From NCBI GenBank assembly GCA_046760905.1, contig JBHIFB010000022.1, forward strand, positions 1 through 30,596: a DNA stretch of 30,596 bases. The letters run 5' to 3'. The DNA comes from JBHIFB01 sp046760905 (GTDB lineage: Bacteria; Gemmatimonadota; CAZMKB01). A model generated the notes under the pieces. It had not been told where the DNA came from, ran no database searches, and saw only the letters and a program-made list of their open reading frames with translations. Within the stretch, counting starts at the first letter, position 1; every line of letters starts with the position of its first letter. Made by a program: the position numbers and the translations under genes. Positions 14,856 to 23,020 of the stretch are shown here, one piece after another.

Positions 14856-15823
14856 CGAAGGCTCTCTTCCCTCATCATGGCTATCCCCGCAGCTCCGATA
14901 ACACCAGCCTCTCTCCCGAGCTTAGCGGGAACTATTCTGGCTGAATCATCTATTGCTTCGAATGTCAGCTCACGTACGAAGCGCCTGAGCGGCTCAAGAA
15001 TCATATCCCCGGCTCCCATGACGCCCCCTCCTATTACAACCACATCTGGATTGAGAGCATTCATGACATTGGAAACGCCTATGGCTAGGTATGAGGCCGT
15101 CTCTTCCATTATCTTCTGTGCGAATCGATCCCCTTCAAGAGCGCTCTGCGATACCATTTCGGATGTGATACGCGAAACTTCACCGCCTGCTAGCTCGAGA
15201 AGTGCCGGTAGATCCCCCGCCTCTGCTCGCTCCCTGGCACGTGACGCGATGGCAGATGCAGAGGCATAAGCCTCGAGACAGCCTCGCTTTCCGCATTTGC
15301 ACACTCGTCCGTTCAACTGGATTATCATATGACCGAATTCAGCTGCAGCGCCTTTCACTCCCCTGAAAACAGACCCATCTATGACGATTCCACCACCAAC
15401 ACCCGTACCAAGAGTGAAACAGACGAGCACCCTCGCCCCAACTCCCGCCCCTACCCACCATTCTCCGAATGCGGCGGCATTCGCATCGTTGTCGAGATAC
15501 GTTGTGATACCCAGTTCCTCCTGTACCATCTGTCCGAGCGGCACATTCTTCCAACCGAGGTTGGGCATCTCGAGCACGATGCCTTTATGCGTATCGAGAG
15601 GGCCAGGTGTACCCATCCCCACCAGGCGCACCTCGGCACAGCATTCATCCATCAACCTCCTCGCAGTTTCTCCTATCATGGAAACGAGCTGTTTTGGCCC
15701 CCTTCGCACATCAGTCGAAATTTTAGTGGATACGACCAGCTCGCCACTTGGTCTCACGACGCCTATCCCTGTGTTGCTTCCGCCTACATCTATGCCCAGA
15801 TAATAGTTACTGCCTGGCTTCAT
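14852..15823 (-). CDS. ROK-family sugar kinase (glucokinase-like)
   Basis: A 323-residue protein. The ATP-binding phosphate 1 motif is IDVGGSNTGIGVV (11-23). The sugar-binding and catalytic segment is DNDANAAAFGEWW, and GTGVGGGIVIDG follows. The ROK zinc motif is complete: GHMIIQ...CKCGKRGCLEAYAS. No N-terminal helix-turn-helix is present, so it is an enzyme and not a ROK repressor. Glucokinase is the most likely activity, with N-acetylmannosamine or other hexoses as alternatives. The ATG at 15823 has GAGGG eight bases upstream and lies inside the end of the heptosyltransferase gene. Confidence 0.85.
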   Translation of the reverse strand: MKPGSNYYLGIDVGGSNTGIGVVRPSGELVVSTKISTDVRRGPKQLVSMIGETARRLMDECCAEVRLVGMGTPGPLDTHKGIVLEMPNLGWKNVPLGQMVQEELGITTYLDNDANAAAFGEWWVGAGVGARVLVCFTLGTGVGGGIVIDGSVFRGVKGAAAEFGHMIIQLNGRVCKCGKRGCLEAYASASAIASRARERAEAGDLPALLELAGGEVSRITSEMVSQSALEGDRFAQKIMEETASYLAIGVSNVMNALNPDVVVIGGGVMGAGDMILEPLRRFVRELTFEAIDDSARIVPAKLGREAGVIGAAGIAMMREESLR

Positions 15824-16889
15824 CTACGGTCCCTCTTTGCTCTTCTTCAGTCTCTTCGATGAGCCGGACTGCGGCATCATAAACTTCTTTCTCATCAATA
15901 TCCCTCATACAACTGAAATGATCTTGCGGGCACTCCCTGGGGCCGTGTATGCTGCAGGGCCGGCATGGCAATTCCTTCTGCACAATCCTGTATGGGACAC
16001 CGTACGGGTAGAAACCGAACTCGGGTACTGTCGGTCCGTAGATGACGACCACCGGTGTTCCCATGGCTGAAGCGAGGTGCAGGGGCGCACTGTCACCACT
16101 TATGAGAAGCCTGGCACGGGAGATCATCACGGCCGATTGAATAAGGTTCGCCCCTCCTGCTGATGAAACAACGGGATTTGCCCATCGCCGATCCTTCATA
16201 TCGGCGAGGCTTTCACAAAACTCCTTATCTTCTCCCCCACCCACGAGAACGATAGGATATTCTGCACTCAAAATTTCAATCAATCGCCTGTATCGATCTA
16301 TCGGCCAGGCCTTTGTTGGCCAGTTCGAGCCGGGTGCGATCGCAATGAATGGCTTTTTTGCATCTATAGCAGCGCTTTTTAGCATTTCGGTCACTAATGA
16401 AGAATCCGCTTCGGAAGGGAAAAGTCGGGGCTTGGCTCTCTTATCAATCCCACCCAGGGATTCAAGCAACCTTAGGTTTCGCTCAACTTCATGGCTTAGG
16501 CCATCTGCATCGACAGATTTCGTATACAACAACGAACACCACCTGCCTGCGAAACCGATTCTCTTCCCGACACCACCGAACCGGGCAAGGAGTGCACTGC
16601 GAAGTGAGGGGTGAGGTATAAATGCTATATCGTATTTTTCCCTTCTTACCCTCATCACAAGACGCAGAAATGGGATAATGCCTTTTTCGGCGCCGCTCTT
16701 GTCGTAAAGGAGAAGATCATCAACGAAAGGCGAGTTCTCAAAGAGGGACGCATTCTTTGGAATCGTGACCAGCGCAAGATGCGTCATTTCATCCATCTTC
16801 TTGATTGATTCGAGTAGAGGCGTTGCAAGGACAAGGTCGCCCGGGAAAGCCGTCTGTATAACCAATACTTTCTTCAAAGACTTTTTCAC
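15807..16889 (-). CDS. GT9 glycosyltransferase, ADP-heptose:LPS heptosyltransferase-like
   Basis: A protein of about 360 residues with both GT9 Rossmann domains. The N-terminal motif is VIQTAFPGDLVLATPLLESI. The second domain has IAIAPGSNWPTKAWP and the nucleotide-sugar motif SGDSAPLHLASAMGTPVVV, then YGPTVPEFGFYPYG. A Cys-rich end (CRPCSIHGPRECPQ, then CM) is typical of heptosyltransferase II (WaaF). It acts at the cytoplasmic face of the inner membrane on LPS core. GTG 16889 follows the TGA of the acyltransferase by one base and has GGAGAAAGG upstream; TTG 16907 is an alternative that would overlap the upstream gene. It ends 17 bases inside the ROK gene. Confidence 0.85.
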   Translation of the reverse strand: MKKSLKKVLVIQTAFPGDLVLATPLLESIKKMDEMTHLALVTIPKNASLFENSPFVDDLLLYDKSGAEKGIIPFLRLVMRVRREKYDIAFIPHPSLRSALLARFGGVGKRIGFAGRWCSLLYTKSVDADGLSHEVERNLRLLESLGGIDKRAKPRLFPSEADSSLVTEMLKSAAIDAKKPFIAIAPGSNWPTKAWPIDRYRRLIEILSAEYPIVLVGGGEDKEFCESLADMKDRRWANPVVSSAGGANLIQSAVMISRARLLISGDSAPLHLASAMGTPVVVIYGPTVPEFGFYPYGVPYRIVQKELPCRPCSIHGPRECPQDHFSCMRDIDEKEVYDAAVRLIEETEEEQRGTVDEARQ

Positions 16890-16890
16890 C

Positions 16891-17448
16891 TCAGCCTTTC
16901 TCCGCAAGCTGCATCATAGTTTCATTCGGCCTTGTTTTCCATCTCCTGTGATGCCACAACCACTGTTCCGGCTTCTCCCTCACATATTCCTCGAGCCGTT
17001 TATTGATCTCGCAGACGATAGTGTAAACATCCTCTTCAGTGTTACCCGATGCATTAACCTCGAGTGGCCTGATGATGAATCTGTGTGTTCCATCCTTTTC
17101 TCTCAATATCACAGTTGTAACGATGGGTACTTTGAGCCTCAGAGCGAGTACGGCCGGTCCCCTTGGAGTGGAAGCCAGTTTTCCGAACAGAGGAGCAAAT
17201 ATCCCTTCCTCATGTGCATCCTGATCTGTTAGAAAGGCGACTATTCTGTTTTTCTTGAGTGCCCTTATTGACTTCGAGACAGCCTGGCGTCTTTCTATTA
17301 CACCTATCCCGGCCCCCAGTCTCAAACTGTTGATGAGTGCGTCAGACAACGGATTGGATTGCCTCTGGACGATGACATCAAGAGGATACCCCATGAGAAC
17401 GCTGACTACCCCCATGAGCTCCCAGTTGCCTATGTGATAGGTAACCAC
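16891..17448 (-). pseudogene. C-terminal part of a frameshifted LpxL/HtrB-like acyltransferase
   Basis: This frame continues the acyltransferase begun at 17795. It opens with VVTYHIGNWELMG, which holds the HX4E catalytic motif (HIGNWE) of the LPLAT/lipid A late acyltransferase family, then FLTDQDAHEEGIFAPLFG and TPRGPAVLALRLKVP, and ends WLWHHRRWKTRP. All are hallmarks of LpxL-type proteins. No ribosome binding site supports a separate start; the GTG at 17448 arises only from the break. Apart from one missing base at about 17448 the protein would be of normal length (about 305 residues). Function if intact: transfer of a fatty acyl chain to lipid A at the inner membrane. Confidence 0.8.
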
Positions 17449-17795
17449 TTCCCGCCTTCAAGGGCATGGTCGAGATGCTCTTTCCCGTTTACAGTCACAA
17501 GACCCAGTAATGTCTCTCTGTCCAATTGAGGTAGTTTCAGGATCTCGAGAAACGTCCTGCTGAGGGAGATATAGGAATCCTTCAGAACCCTTTCTACAGT
17601 TCGATTTCCGTATGCCGGGAACGCATTTTGAATATGTTGCCTTGCAACAGATTTTCTTATGGGAACAAGATGGTAAACGAACGTCCCCATACAGCTGCCC
17701 AGTTTCTGAATCCCTATCAGGGAGAACACTCGCACGACCTTGCTGAAAAACCTCAGAGCGAGATATTCGAGGTGATGGGAGAATCTAATCTTCAA
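17430..17795 (-). pseudogene. N-terminal part of a frameshifted LpxL/HtrB-like acyltransferase
   Basis: The first 115 or so residues of an LPLAT protein. It has the N-terminal membrane-associated helix (HHLEYLALRFFSKVVRVFS), then VYHLVPIRKSVARQHIQNAF and SRTFLEILKLP, which are typical of LpxL/HtrB. In this frame the gene runs into GGKWLPIT and a TAG, where the family has GGK-V-V-x-x-x-H-x-G-N-W-E. Reading AAG (17450-17448) and then GTG from base 17448 restores GGKVVTYHIGNWE exactly, so a single base is lacking. The start is TTG 17795, the only usual start codon after an in-frame TGA, with AAGGG upstream. It is the first gene of the minus-strand operon. Confidence 0.8.
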
Positions 17796-17862
17796 ATAAA
17801 ACCCTTTCCCTTGAACATCATTTATTCAGAGAGAGCGGGATCCGCTATACGATACGAATTCA

Positions 17863-17890
17863 AATATATAAGAGTGAAGGAGGCTGTCAA
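17863..17890 (-). promoter_or_regulatory. promoter of the LPS / kinase operon
   Basis: On the minus strand TTGACA (17890-17885) is followed after 16 bases by TATATT (17868-17863). Transcription would begin near 17856, leaving a leader of about 60 bases before TTG 17795. A short inverted repeat AGCGG-GAT-CCGCT (17834-17846) lies just downstream of the start point. Confidence 0.65.
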
Positions 17891-17919
17891 CGGAAAGAAT
17901 TGAAATGAGCTGACCGCAT

Positions 17920-17949
17920 TTGACAAAAACCACCGTTCTGTGGTATTAT
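17920..17949 (+). promoter_or_regulatory. promoter of the secreted protein pair
   Basis: TTGACA (17920-17925), an 18-base spacer and TATTAT (17944-17949) preceded by TGG, an extended -10. Transcription would begin near 17957, with a leader of about 95 bases. The leader holds a second AAAGGAGG (17983-17990) with no start codon behind it. Confidence 0.6.
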
Positions 17950-18051
17950 AATGAGTGAATAAAAGGGGCGATGATTTGACGGAAAGGAGGACGAATAAAG
18001 CCCTTTAGATCGCATTTTTTAAGTCTGTTCAGTTCAAGGAGGATTTGGGAT

Positions 18052-18549
18052 ATGCTGAGAAAATGTGTTTTACTTCTCTTATTCTCATTCATTTCAATGG
18101 GAGTTGTTTCCAACCTCTCATCAACGACGATCATTAGAGCCGATCTCCCCGAACTGGTCCAGGAAGCGGAATCGATAGCTCTTGGCACCGTTACGGACAA
18201 GGAGTGCAGCTGGATAGTCGGAGACGGCAACCACAAGCTCATATACACAACATATGCCCTCGAGGTGGAAGAGCTCATAAAAGGGTATACAACACAGAAC
18301 AGCATCACCTTCAAGGTTGTGGGAGGAGAAGTGGGTGATGTATCACTCAAGGTTCCCTCTGCACCCCATTTTGAAATCGGAGAGCGGGTGATCGTTTTGC
18401 TCTGGCCGGATGGTTATGAGCGGTTATCCGATGTTGTCGGTTGGTCACAGGGGGATTTCCATGTGGTGGATGGCATTGTGGTAGAGCGAAACGTCCCTCT
18501 CGATGAATTCATAGCTCATCTCACGAATATCATTATGATGGAGGATTAA
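18052..18549 (+). CDS. secreted protein of unknown function, partner of the matrixin gene
   Basis: A 165-residue protein with a signal peptide (MLRKCVLLLLFSFISMGVVS, about 1-29). The mature part starts RADLPELVQEAESIALGTVTD, then IYTTYALEVEELIKGYT, SITFKVVGGEVGDVSLKVP and FEIGERVIVLLWPDGYERL. It reads as a small beta-barrel of the kind often seen in secreted proteins of environmental bacteria, where a conserved "lvxxAdxIvxGxV...KG" pattern recurs next to metalloproteases. I do not know a function. AGGAGG at 18037-18042 is nine bases from the ATG. Five bases separate its stop from the protease gene, so they are co-translated. Confidence 0.75.
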   Translation: MLRKCVLLLLFSFISMGVVSNLSSTTIIRADLPELVQEAESIALGTVTDKECSWIVGDGNHKLIYTTYALEVEELIKGYTTQNSITFKVVGGEVGDVSLKVPSAPHFEIGERVIVLLWPDGYERLSDVVGWSQGDFHVVDGIVVERNVPLDEFIAHLTNIIMMED

Positions 18550-18554
18550 TATAA

Positions 18555-19226
18555 ATGAAGAGAATGATCACTGTATTCATCCTTACCTTACTCGTAATGC
18601 CGACGACGGCTCTCTTTGCATACGAGATCTTCGGTGCCTGGCACTCGTATGACGTGCCGCCCCTCATGTCGGTGAAGCGAGGAGGCACGAATGATTGCAC
18701 CGGCGAGTGGCTTGCCATAAGAGACGCAGCGTTCACATGGAACGACGTCTCCTGCAGCTACTTCTACTTCGCAGCCAACAGCCCGATAATGAGTAACAGG
18801 AATACCCTGGTCTATGACGGCTACAATCAGATTGGATTCGGTAACTACAGCAATCCGAATGTGATCGCTGTTACCTATATCTGGTTCTCCTATGGATCCT
18901 GGATAGAGGAGACCGACATCAGGTTCAATGAATCATTCACCTGGAACTGCAGGGGACAGCCCGGCAACTGGGAGATGGATGTCGAGAACATAGCTGCCCA
19001 CGAGCTTGGCCACACGTTCGGCCTGGATGACCTCTATGGTTGGGGTGACAGGGAAAAGACGATGTACGGCTATGCAGATTATGGTGAGACCAAGAAAAGG
19101 ACCCTCCATCAGGATGATATTGACGGGATCTGTGACAACTACCCTGCTATTGCCAGCGGGCTAAAGGGTCTGGATTTTCTGAGGAAGGAGGAGGCGAACG
19201 CCTCGTGGAGGGCACTCGAAGAGTAA
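18555..19226 (+). CDS. secreted matrixin-like zinc metalloprotease
   Basis: A 223-residue protein with a signal peptide (about 1-22, ending LFAYE). The metzincin zinc motif is HELGHTFGLDD: His149, Glu150, His153 and, at the third ligand position, Asp159. A Met-turn TMYG lies at 169-172. The region before it (AAFTWNDV, VIAVTYIWFS, EETDIRFNES) follows the matrixin core. An Asp third ligand is known in snapalysin-type metzincins. No inhibitory propeptide or cysteine switch stands between the signal peptide and the catalytic core. GGAGG at 18540-18544 overlaps the end of the upstream gene. Likely periplasmic or extracellular. Confidence 0.85.
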   Translation: MKRMITVFILTLLVMPTTALFAYEIFGAWHSYDVPPLMSVKRGGTNDCTGEWLAIRDAAFTWNDVSCSYFYFAANSPIMSNRNTLVYDGYNQIGFGNYSNPNVIAVTYIWFSYGSWIEETDIRFNESFTWNCRGQPGNWEMDVENIAAHELGHTFGLDDLYGWGDREKTMYGYADYGETKKRTLHQDDIDGICDNYPAIASGLKGLDFLRKEEANASWRALEE

Positions 19227-19241
19227 TGAGCTCCAAGCTCG

Positions 19242-19269
19242 GCTGAGGGGGGATTTGGCCCCCCTCGGC
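19242..19269 (+). terminator. strong hairpin after the metalloprotease gene
   Basis: GCTGAGGGGGG and CCCCCCTCGGC pair over 11 bp (one T-G pair) around a 6-base loop ATTTGG, 16 bases after the stop. No T-tract follows, so it may act as a factor-dependent terminator or as a 3' end stabiliser. Confidence 0.6.
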
Positions 19270-19297
19270 ATATCGAGATGGAAAGTTTTCGAATCGA

Positions 19298-19326
19298 TTG
19301 ACAAAGAATCAAAAATGTGATACAAT
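19298..19326 (+). promoter_or_regulatory. orphan promoter pointing into the 3' end of dsbD
   Basis: TTGACA (19298-19303), 17 bases, TACAAT (19321-19326): 11 of 12 consensus positions at ideal spacing. Transcription would begin near 19333 on the plus strand. There is no plus-strand gene downstream; the next gene, dsbD, is antisense to it and ends at 19439. Confidence 0.65.
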
Positions 19327-19332
19327 AGTCTT

Positions 19333-19346
19333 AGTGATAAATCACT
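19333..19346. repeat. inverted repeat at the start point of the orphan promoter
   Basis: AGTGAT-AA-ATCACT is a perfect 6-bp inverted repeat placed exactly where transcription from 19298-19326 would start. It could be a repressor operator or a 5' stabilising hairpin. Confidence 0.45.
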
Positions 19347-19438
19347 CTGGACTCCTCGAAGAGCTCGCTCAGGCCAACATCACGCACATTCTCACGTGAA
19401 TTACTTCCGGATGAATTTCATATAGAAGCCACAACGGC

Positions 19439-21262
19439 TCATGAGGTTCCCTCAGTCGATCCCAATCCCAATTGCCCGAGCTTCTTGAGAAGCGCTTCGG
19501 CATCTATGAATCCAACGAAACGCAGGTCCCTCCTCTCAATTCCATTTCGATCCAGAAAGATCACCGTCGGCACTCCCTTTATACTGAACCGCTCCCTTAG
19601 AGCCACCGATTCCGGTGATCCAAAACTCGTCAAGTCGGCTTTCACGACAACCATTTCTCTTGACAACGCCACGACTCTTGGATCACTGAAGGTGAAGTGA
19701 TCGAGTTCTTTGCATGGTATGCACCAGTCGGCGGTGAAGTCGATCATTACAGGCTTGCCAAGTTCTTTCTGGCTTTCAAGCACCTCTTCGTCATATGGTA
19801 TCCAGGCGAGTTCCTCCCTCGCTTCACCGGTCGGAACGATGAAGTAGACTCCAAGCAATACGATAGCTACTCCTGTAGCACGCTTGATCCACAGAAAGCC
19901 AGGCCTGCCTTTTCCGGAACCCTCCAGAAACCCCAGATACAGTCCGGAAACGAGAGCCAGCAGAAGAACGATGAACTTTAAGAGCCCCGATGACATTAGT
20001 GGACTCAGGAAGTACACTGCCATGGCGATCAGTACGATCCCGAATACCTTCCTTACCCACACCATCCAATCCCCCGAGCTGGGGAGCCTGTTGATGCCCC
20101 CGGAGAAGAGGGCGAGAAGCATGAATGGCGTGCCAAGACCAATGGCGAGAATGAAGAACATGACAAATCCCAGGACCGGATCACCCTTCTCACCCACATA
20201 GGTCATGAGACCGAGCACGAATGGGCCTATGCACGGTGCGGCGATTATCCCTACGGTGAGTCCCATGAATGCGGTGCCGAAATAACCCTGCTTCGCCTGC
20301 CCGGCTCCCCTCGCAATGAACTGCGGCACCCTTATCTCATACACCCCGAACATGCTGAGGGCGAGTACGACCATCACGAGGGCAATGAAGATCAATACTA
20401 TTGGATTTTGTAATGCCTGACCGAGCATGCTGCCGGTGAGGGATGCGAAGAGCCCGAGTATGGAGTATGTGACAGACATCCCCAGGACATACAATATCGC
20501 GTGAATCAGGAGCCTCCCCTTGCGCCCCTCACTCTGCCCACCGAAGTATCCGACGGTTATGGGAATCAGTGGATACACACAGGGTGTAAGGTTCAGTGCA
20601 AGCCCGCCCACATATATCAGAAAAAAAGTGATAAGGAGACTCCGAGAACCGAAGGTCGCTCCGAATGTTCCCTCCCCACCATCGGAACCGGTAAGCGAGG
20701 CCTTTGCCCGGGAAAGAACTTCCTCATTTCTTGCGTCGAAGCTCTCTCCCTCGTCTACCACTTCCATCACTATTTCGAAGGGTTCGGTCTGAGGAGGCAG
20801 GCAGAGAATATCATTGCATGCCTGATACTCCATGGCGCCGCCCGCCTTCAGCTTACCGGGCTCCACGCTGGATGAAATCGCTATCGAACAAAGTACGTAG
20901 AACTCCCTTTCGAACACCGAGAGCTCCGTGTCTGAGAAATCGAATGCCTTCATTTGAGCTCTGGGAAATACCAGCCTTCCGGCACTTACACCCTCCGGCA
21001 GATCCATGGATATCTTGGTCGGTATCAAGAAATCCTCGAGTGGCTTATCAGAGTTCACATGCCAGGGCTCGTCCACTGTAACATGGAGAAGCATCGAGTA
21101 GCTACCACCGGCGGGATATCGGTCAACTGTTGGAATCACCTCGATGTGAACAGGCTGCGGTACCTGCATCAATTCTGCCTGAGAATATCCCTCCGTTGAG
21201 GCGGCGAGGGTACATACACAAACAAGCACAAGGGCTATCTTTATCGGCCATTTGTCTCTCAT
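19439..21262 (-). CDS. dsbD: thiol:disulfide interchange protein DsbD
   Basis: A 607-residue protein starting at ATG 21262, preceded by AGAGGAGAG and opening with a signal peptide (MRDKWPIKIALVLVC). Upstream in-frame codons back to 21313 lie inside or beside the permease gene and are rejected. Three redox parts are visible. The N-terminal alpha-like domain has Cys149 and Cys154 (QACNDILCLPP). The eight-span transporter has Cys228 (LTPCVYP) and Cys344 (AAPCIGPF). The C-terminal thioredoxin-like domain has CIPC at 514-517 (ADWCIPC). DsbD carries reducing power from cytoplasmic thioredoxin to the periplasm, where it serves disulfide isomerases and c-type cytochrome maturation. That fits the many c-type hemes coded nearby. 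It lies 37 bases after the ABC permease gene. Confidence 0.92.
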   Translation of the reverse strand: MRDKWPIKIALVLVCVCTLAASTEGYSQAELMQVPQPVHIEVIPTVDRYPAGGSYSMLLHVTVDEPWHVNSDKPLEDFLIPTKISMDLPEGVSAGRLVFPRAQMKAFDFSDTELSVFEREFYVLCSIAISSSVEPGKLKAGGAMEYQACNDILCLPPQTEPFEIVMEVVDEGESFDARNEEVLSRAKASLTGSDGGEGTFGATFGSRSLLITFFLIYVGGLALNLTPCVYPLIPITVGYFGGQSEGRKGRLLIHAILYVLGMSVTYSILGLFASLTGSMLGQALQNPIVLIFIALVMVVLALSMFGVYEIRVPQFIARGAGQAKQGYFGTAFMGLTVGIIAAPCIGPFVLGLMTYVGEKGDPVLGFVMFFILAIGLGTPFMLLALFSGGINRLPSSGDWMVWVRKVFGIVLIAMAVYFLSPLMSSGLLKFIVLLLALVSGLYLGFLEGSGKGRPGFLWIKRATGVAIVLLGVYFIVPTGEAREELAWIPYDEEVLESQKELGKPVMIDFTADWCIPCKELDHFTFSDPRVVALSREMVVVKADLTSFGSPESVALRERFSIKGVPTVIFLDRNGIERRDLRFVGFIDAEALLKKLGQLGLGSTEGTS

Positions 21263-21299
21263 GGGTCTCTCCTCTATCCTGGTGGCAAACATCCTCACA

Positions 21300-22091
21300 T
21301 CACTCTCCCACAATCATTCTTCTTCTCAATAATATCGAGGCGGAGATCATCAATATAACTGTAATGACCACCATCCACGCGATATCTATAAACTCATCAC
21401 CACCCCATGTTCCGAGCACGCCGGCCCGGGATATCTTTACGGCGTGATAGAGCGGAGTGAACCAGGCCACTTTCTCGACCCAGGATGGCAGTGTGTCAAG
21501 GGGAAAAAAGATGCCGGAGAATAGGAACATGGGTGTCATAAACAGGGTGAAGTAATAGCTGTAGAGGTCAATAACTGTTATCAGTGAAGTGAAGAGCAAA
21601 CCGAAAACGGCAAAGAGCGCCCCGATCAATGCCACAACGGGCACCACAGTGAAGAGAGAGGTCCACACCGGGATGCCGAAGATGGATATGATCACGAAAA
21701 AGGACAGACCGTATATGAGGGATCTCGTCGTTGCCCACATCACCTCCCCGAGCATGATGTCTTCCGCATCAAGGGGTGTCACAAGCATGGCGTCATAGGT
21801 TTTCCCGAAGTGCAGTTTCACGAAGCAGTTGTATGTTGTCTCAAACGATGCCCCCATCATGGCCGAGGAGGCCATGAGGCCGGGAGCGATGAACGTGAGA
21901 TACGGGAGTCCCTCGATTTGTCGTACGAAGGCCCCTAGACCGATCCCCATCCCGAGGAGGTAAATGAGAGGTTCGAAAAAGTTCGGGAGGATGTTGGCCA
22001 TATATGTCTTCCTGTATATAGTATAATTCCGGAGCCAGACCTTGCTGGCAGCATGAAGGGAGAAACGGGGCAGCCGTAACTTTGGAATCAC
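21300..22091 (-). CDS. ABC-2 type transporter permease (NodJ-like)
   Basis: A 263-residue membrane protein with six predicted spans. The N-terminal YRKTYMANILPNFFEPLIYL and then MGIGLGAFV are typical of NodJ/daunorubicin-resistance type ABC-2 permeases, as is LFSGIFFPLDTLP near residue 190. The GTG at 22091 overlaps the end of the ATPase gene by four bases (GTGA) and follows AGGAGG. It forms an exporter with that ATPase; the cargo is unknown (a glycolipid, oligosaccharide or drug-like molecule in known members). Confidence 0.85.
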   Translation of the reverse strand: MIPKLRLPRFSLHAASKVWLRNYTIYRKTYMANILPNFFEPLIYLLGMGIGLGAFVRQIEGLPYLTFIAPGLMASSAMMGASFETTYNCFVKLHFGKTYDAMLVTPLDAEDIMLGEVMWATTRSLIYGLSFFVIISIFGIPVWTSLFTVVPVVALIGALFAVFGLLFTSLITVIDLYSYYFTLFMTPMFLFSGIFFPLDTLPSWVEKVAWFTPLYHAVKISRAGVLGTWGGDEFIDIAWMVVITVILMISASILLRRRMIVGE

Positions 22092-23008
22092 TCAATCAGC
22101 CTCCTGCCGGTGAGTTTCAGGAATACATCCTCGAGCGTTGATCTCCTGATCAGCGCCCTCGAGACCGGGATTTTCTCCGACCTGAGCCGGTGAAGCAGCT
22201 CTTCCCCGTCCTGAGTAAACAGAAGGAGTGTCTCCTCGAGCCTCTCATGGCTAACTACCGCCTGTCCGATCGAATCGAGCAACTCCTCGACATCGAGGCC
22301 ATTCGTGGATAGTTCCAGGACCTCTTTCGTAAGGTGCTTTTCTACGAGCTCCCATGGTGCTCCATGCTCTATTATCCTGCCGCCATCCATGACGACCAGC
22401 CTGTCACAGAGTTTCTCCGCCTCTTCCATGTAATGCGTGGTGATTATCAGAGTAATGCCTCCACTCCTCAATTTCTTCAGCTTTTCCCAAACGAGGTGTC
22501 TCGCCTGCGGATCGAGGCCGGTAGTCGGCTCGTCTAGGATCAGCACATCTGGCTCGTTGACGAGAGCTCGTGCGATTAGAAGCCGCCGTTTCATACCGCC
22601 GCTCAACTTGTCGACTTTGTCGTTTGACCTGTCTTCAAGCTGAAAGAATTCCAGCAACGATCCGATCCTTTCCCTCGCAGTATGTTTCGGGATGTCGAAG
22701 TAACGAGAATACACAAGCAAGTTCTCCCAGGTGGTCAATTCGATATCCAGATTATCTTCCTGAGGGACGACCCCGAGCTTCCTGCGTATATTCTTCCCAT
22801 CACTCGTCACATCACTCCCGAATACCCTGAGGTCTCCGGTTGTGGGTGCGAACATACACGATATCATTCTCATTGTGGTAGTCTTCCCGGCTCCGTTTGG
22901 TCCGAGAAATCCGAAACACTCCCCCTTCTCTATCACGAAATCTATATGATCGACAGCTAAGAGCTCACCGTATCTCTTGGAAAGGTGCCTGGCCTGGACT
23001 ACTATCAT
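22088..23008 (-). CDS. ABC transporter ATP-binding protein (NodI-like)
   Basis: A 306-residue ATPase with Walker A GPNGAGKTTTMRM, a Q-loop in VVPQEDNLDIELTTWENL, the signature LSGGMKRRLLIARAL, Walker B VLILDEPTTGLD and the H-loop ITTHYMEEAE. The PQEDNLD segment is characteristic of NodI-like ABC-2 exporters. About 80 C-terminal residues follow the nucleotide-binding domain, as in DrrA/NodI. ATG 23008 is preferred because AGGAGG (23021-23026) precedes it; GTG 23029 would add seven residues. It follows priA closely. Confidence 0.9.
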   Translation of the reverse strand: MIVVQARHLSKRYGELLAVDHIDFVIEKGECFGFLGPNGAGKTTTMRMISCMFAPTTGDLRVFGSDVTSDGKNIRRKLGVVPQEDNLDIELTTWENLLVYSRYFDIPKHTARERIGSLLEFFQLEDRSNDKVDKLSGGMKRRLLIARALVNEPDVLILDEPTTGLDPQARHLVWEKLKKLRSGGITLIITTHYMEEAEKLCDRLVVMDGGRIIEHGAPWELVEKHLTKEVLELSTNGLDVEELLDSIGQAVVSHERLEETLLLFTQDGEELLHRLRSEKIPVSRALIRRSTLEDVFLKLTGRRLIE

Positions 23009-23020
23009 TCTCTCGATTGC

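Noticed and set aside
14682..15269. 195-codon plus-strand frame across the PfkB and ROK genes
   Set aside because: It spans the junction of two well-supported minus-strand genes and has no motif or ribosome binding site.
17440..17455. programmed -1 ribosomal frameshift in the LpxL-like gene
   Set aside because: The codons at the break are GGG AAG after a C, which do not form an X-XXY-YYZ slippery heptamer, and such shifts are not known in this family.
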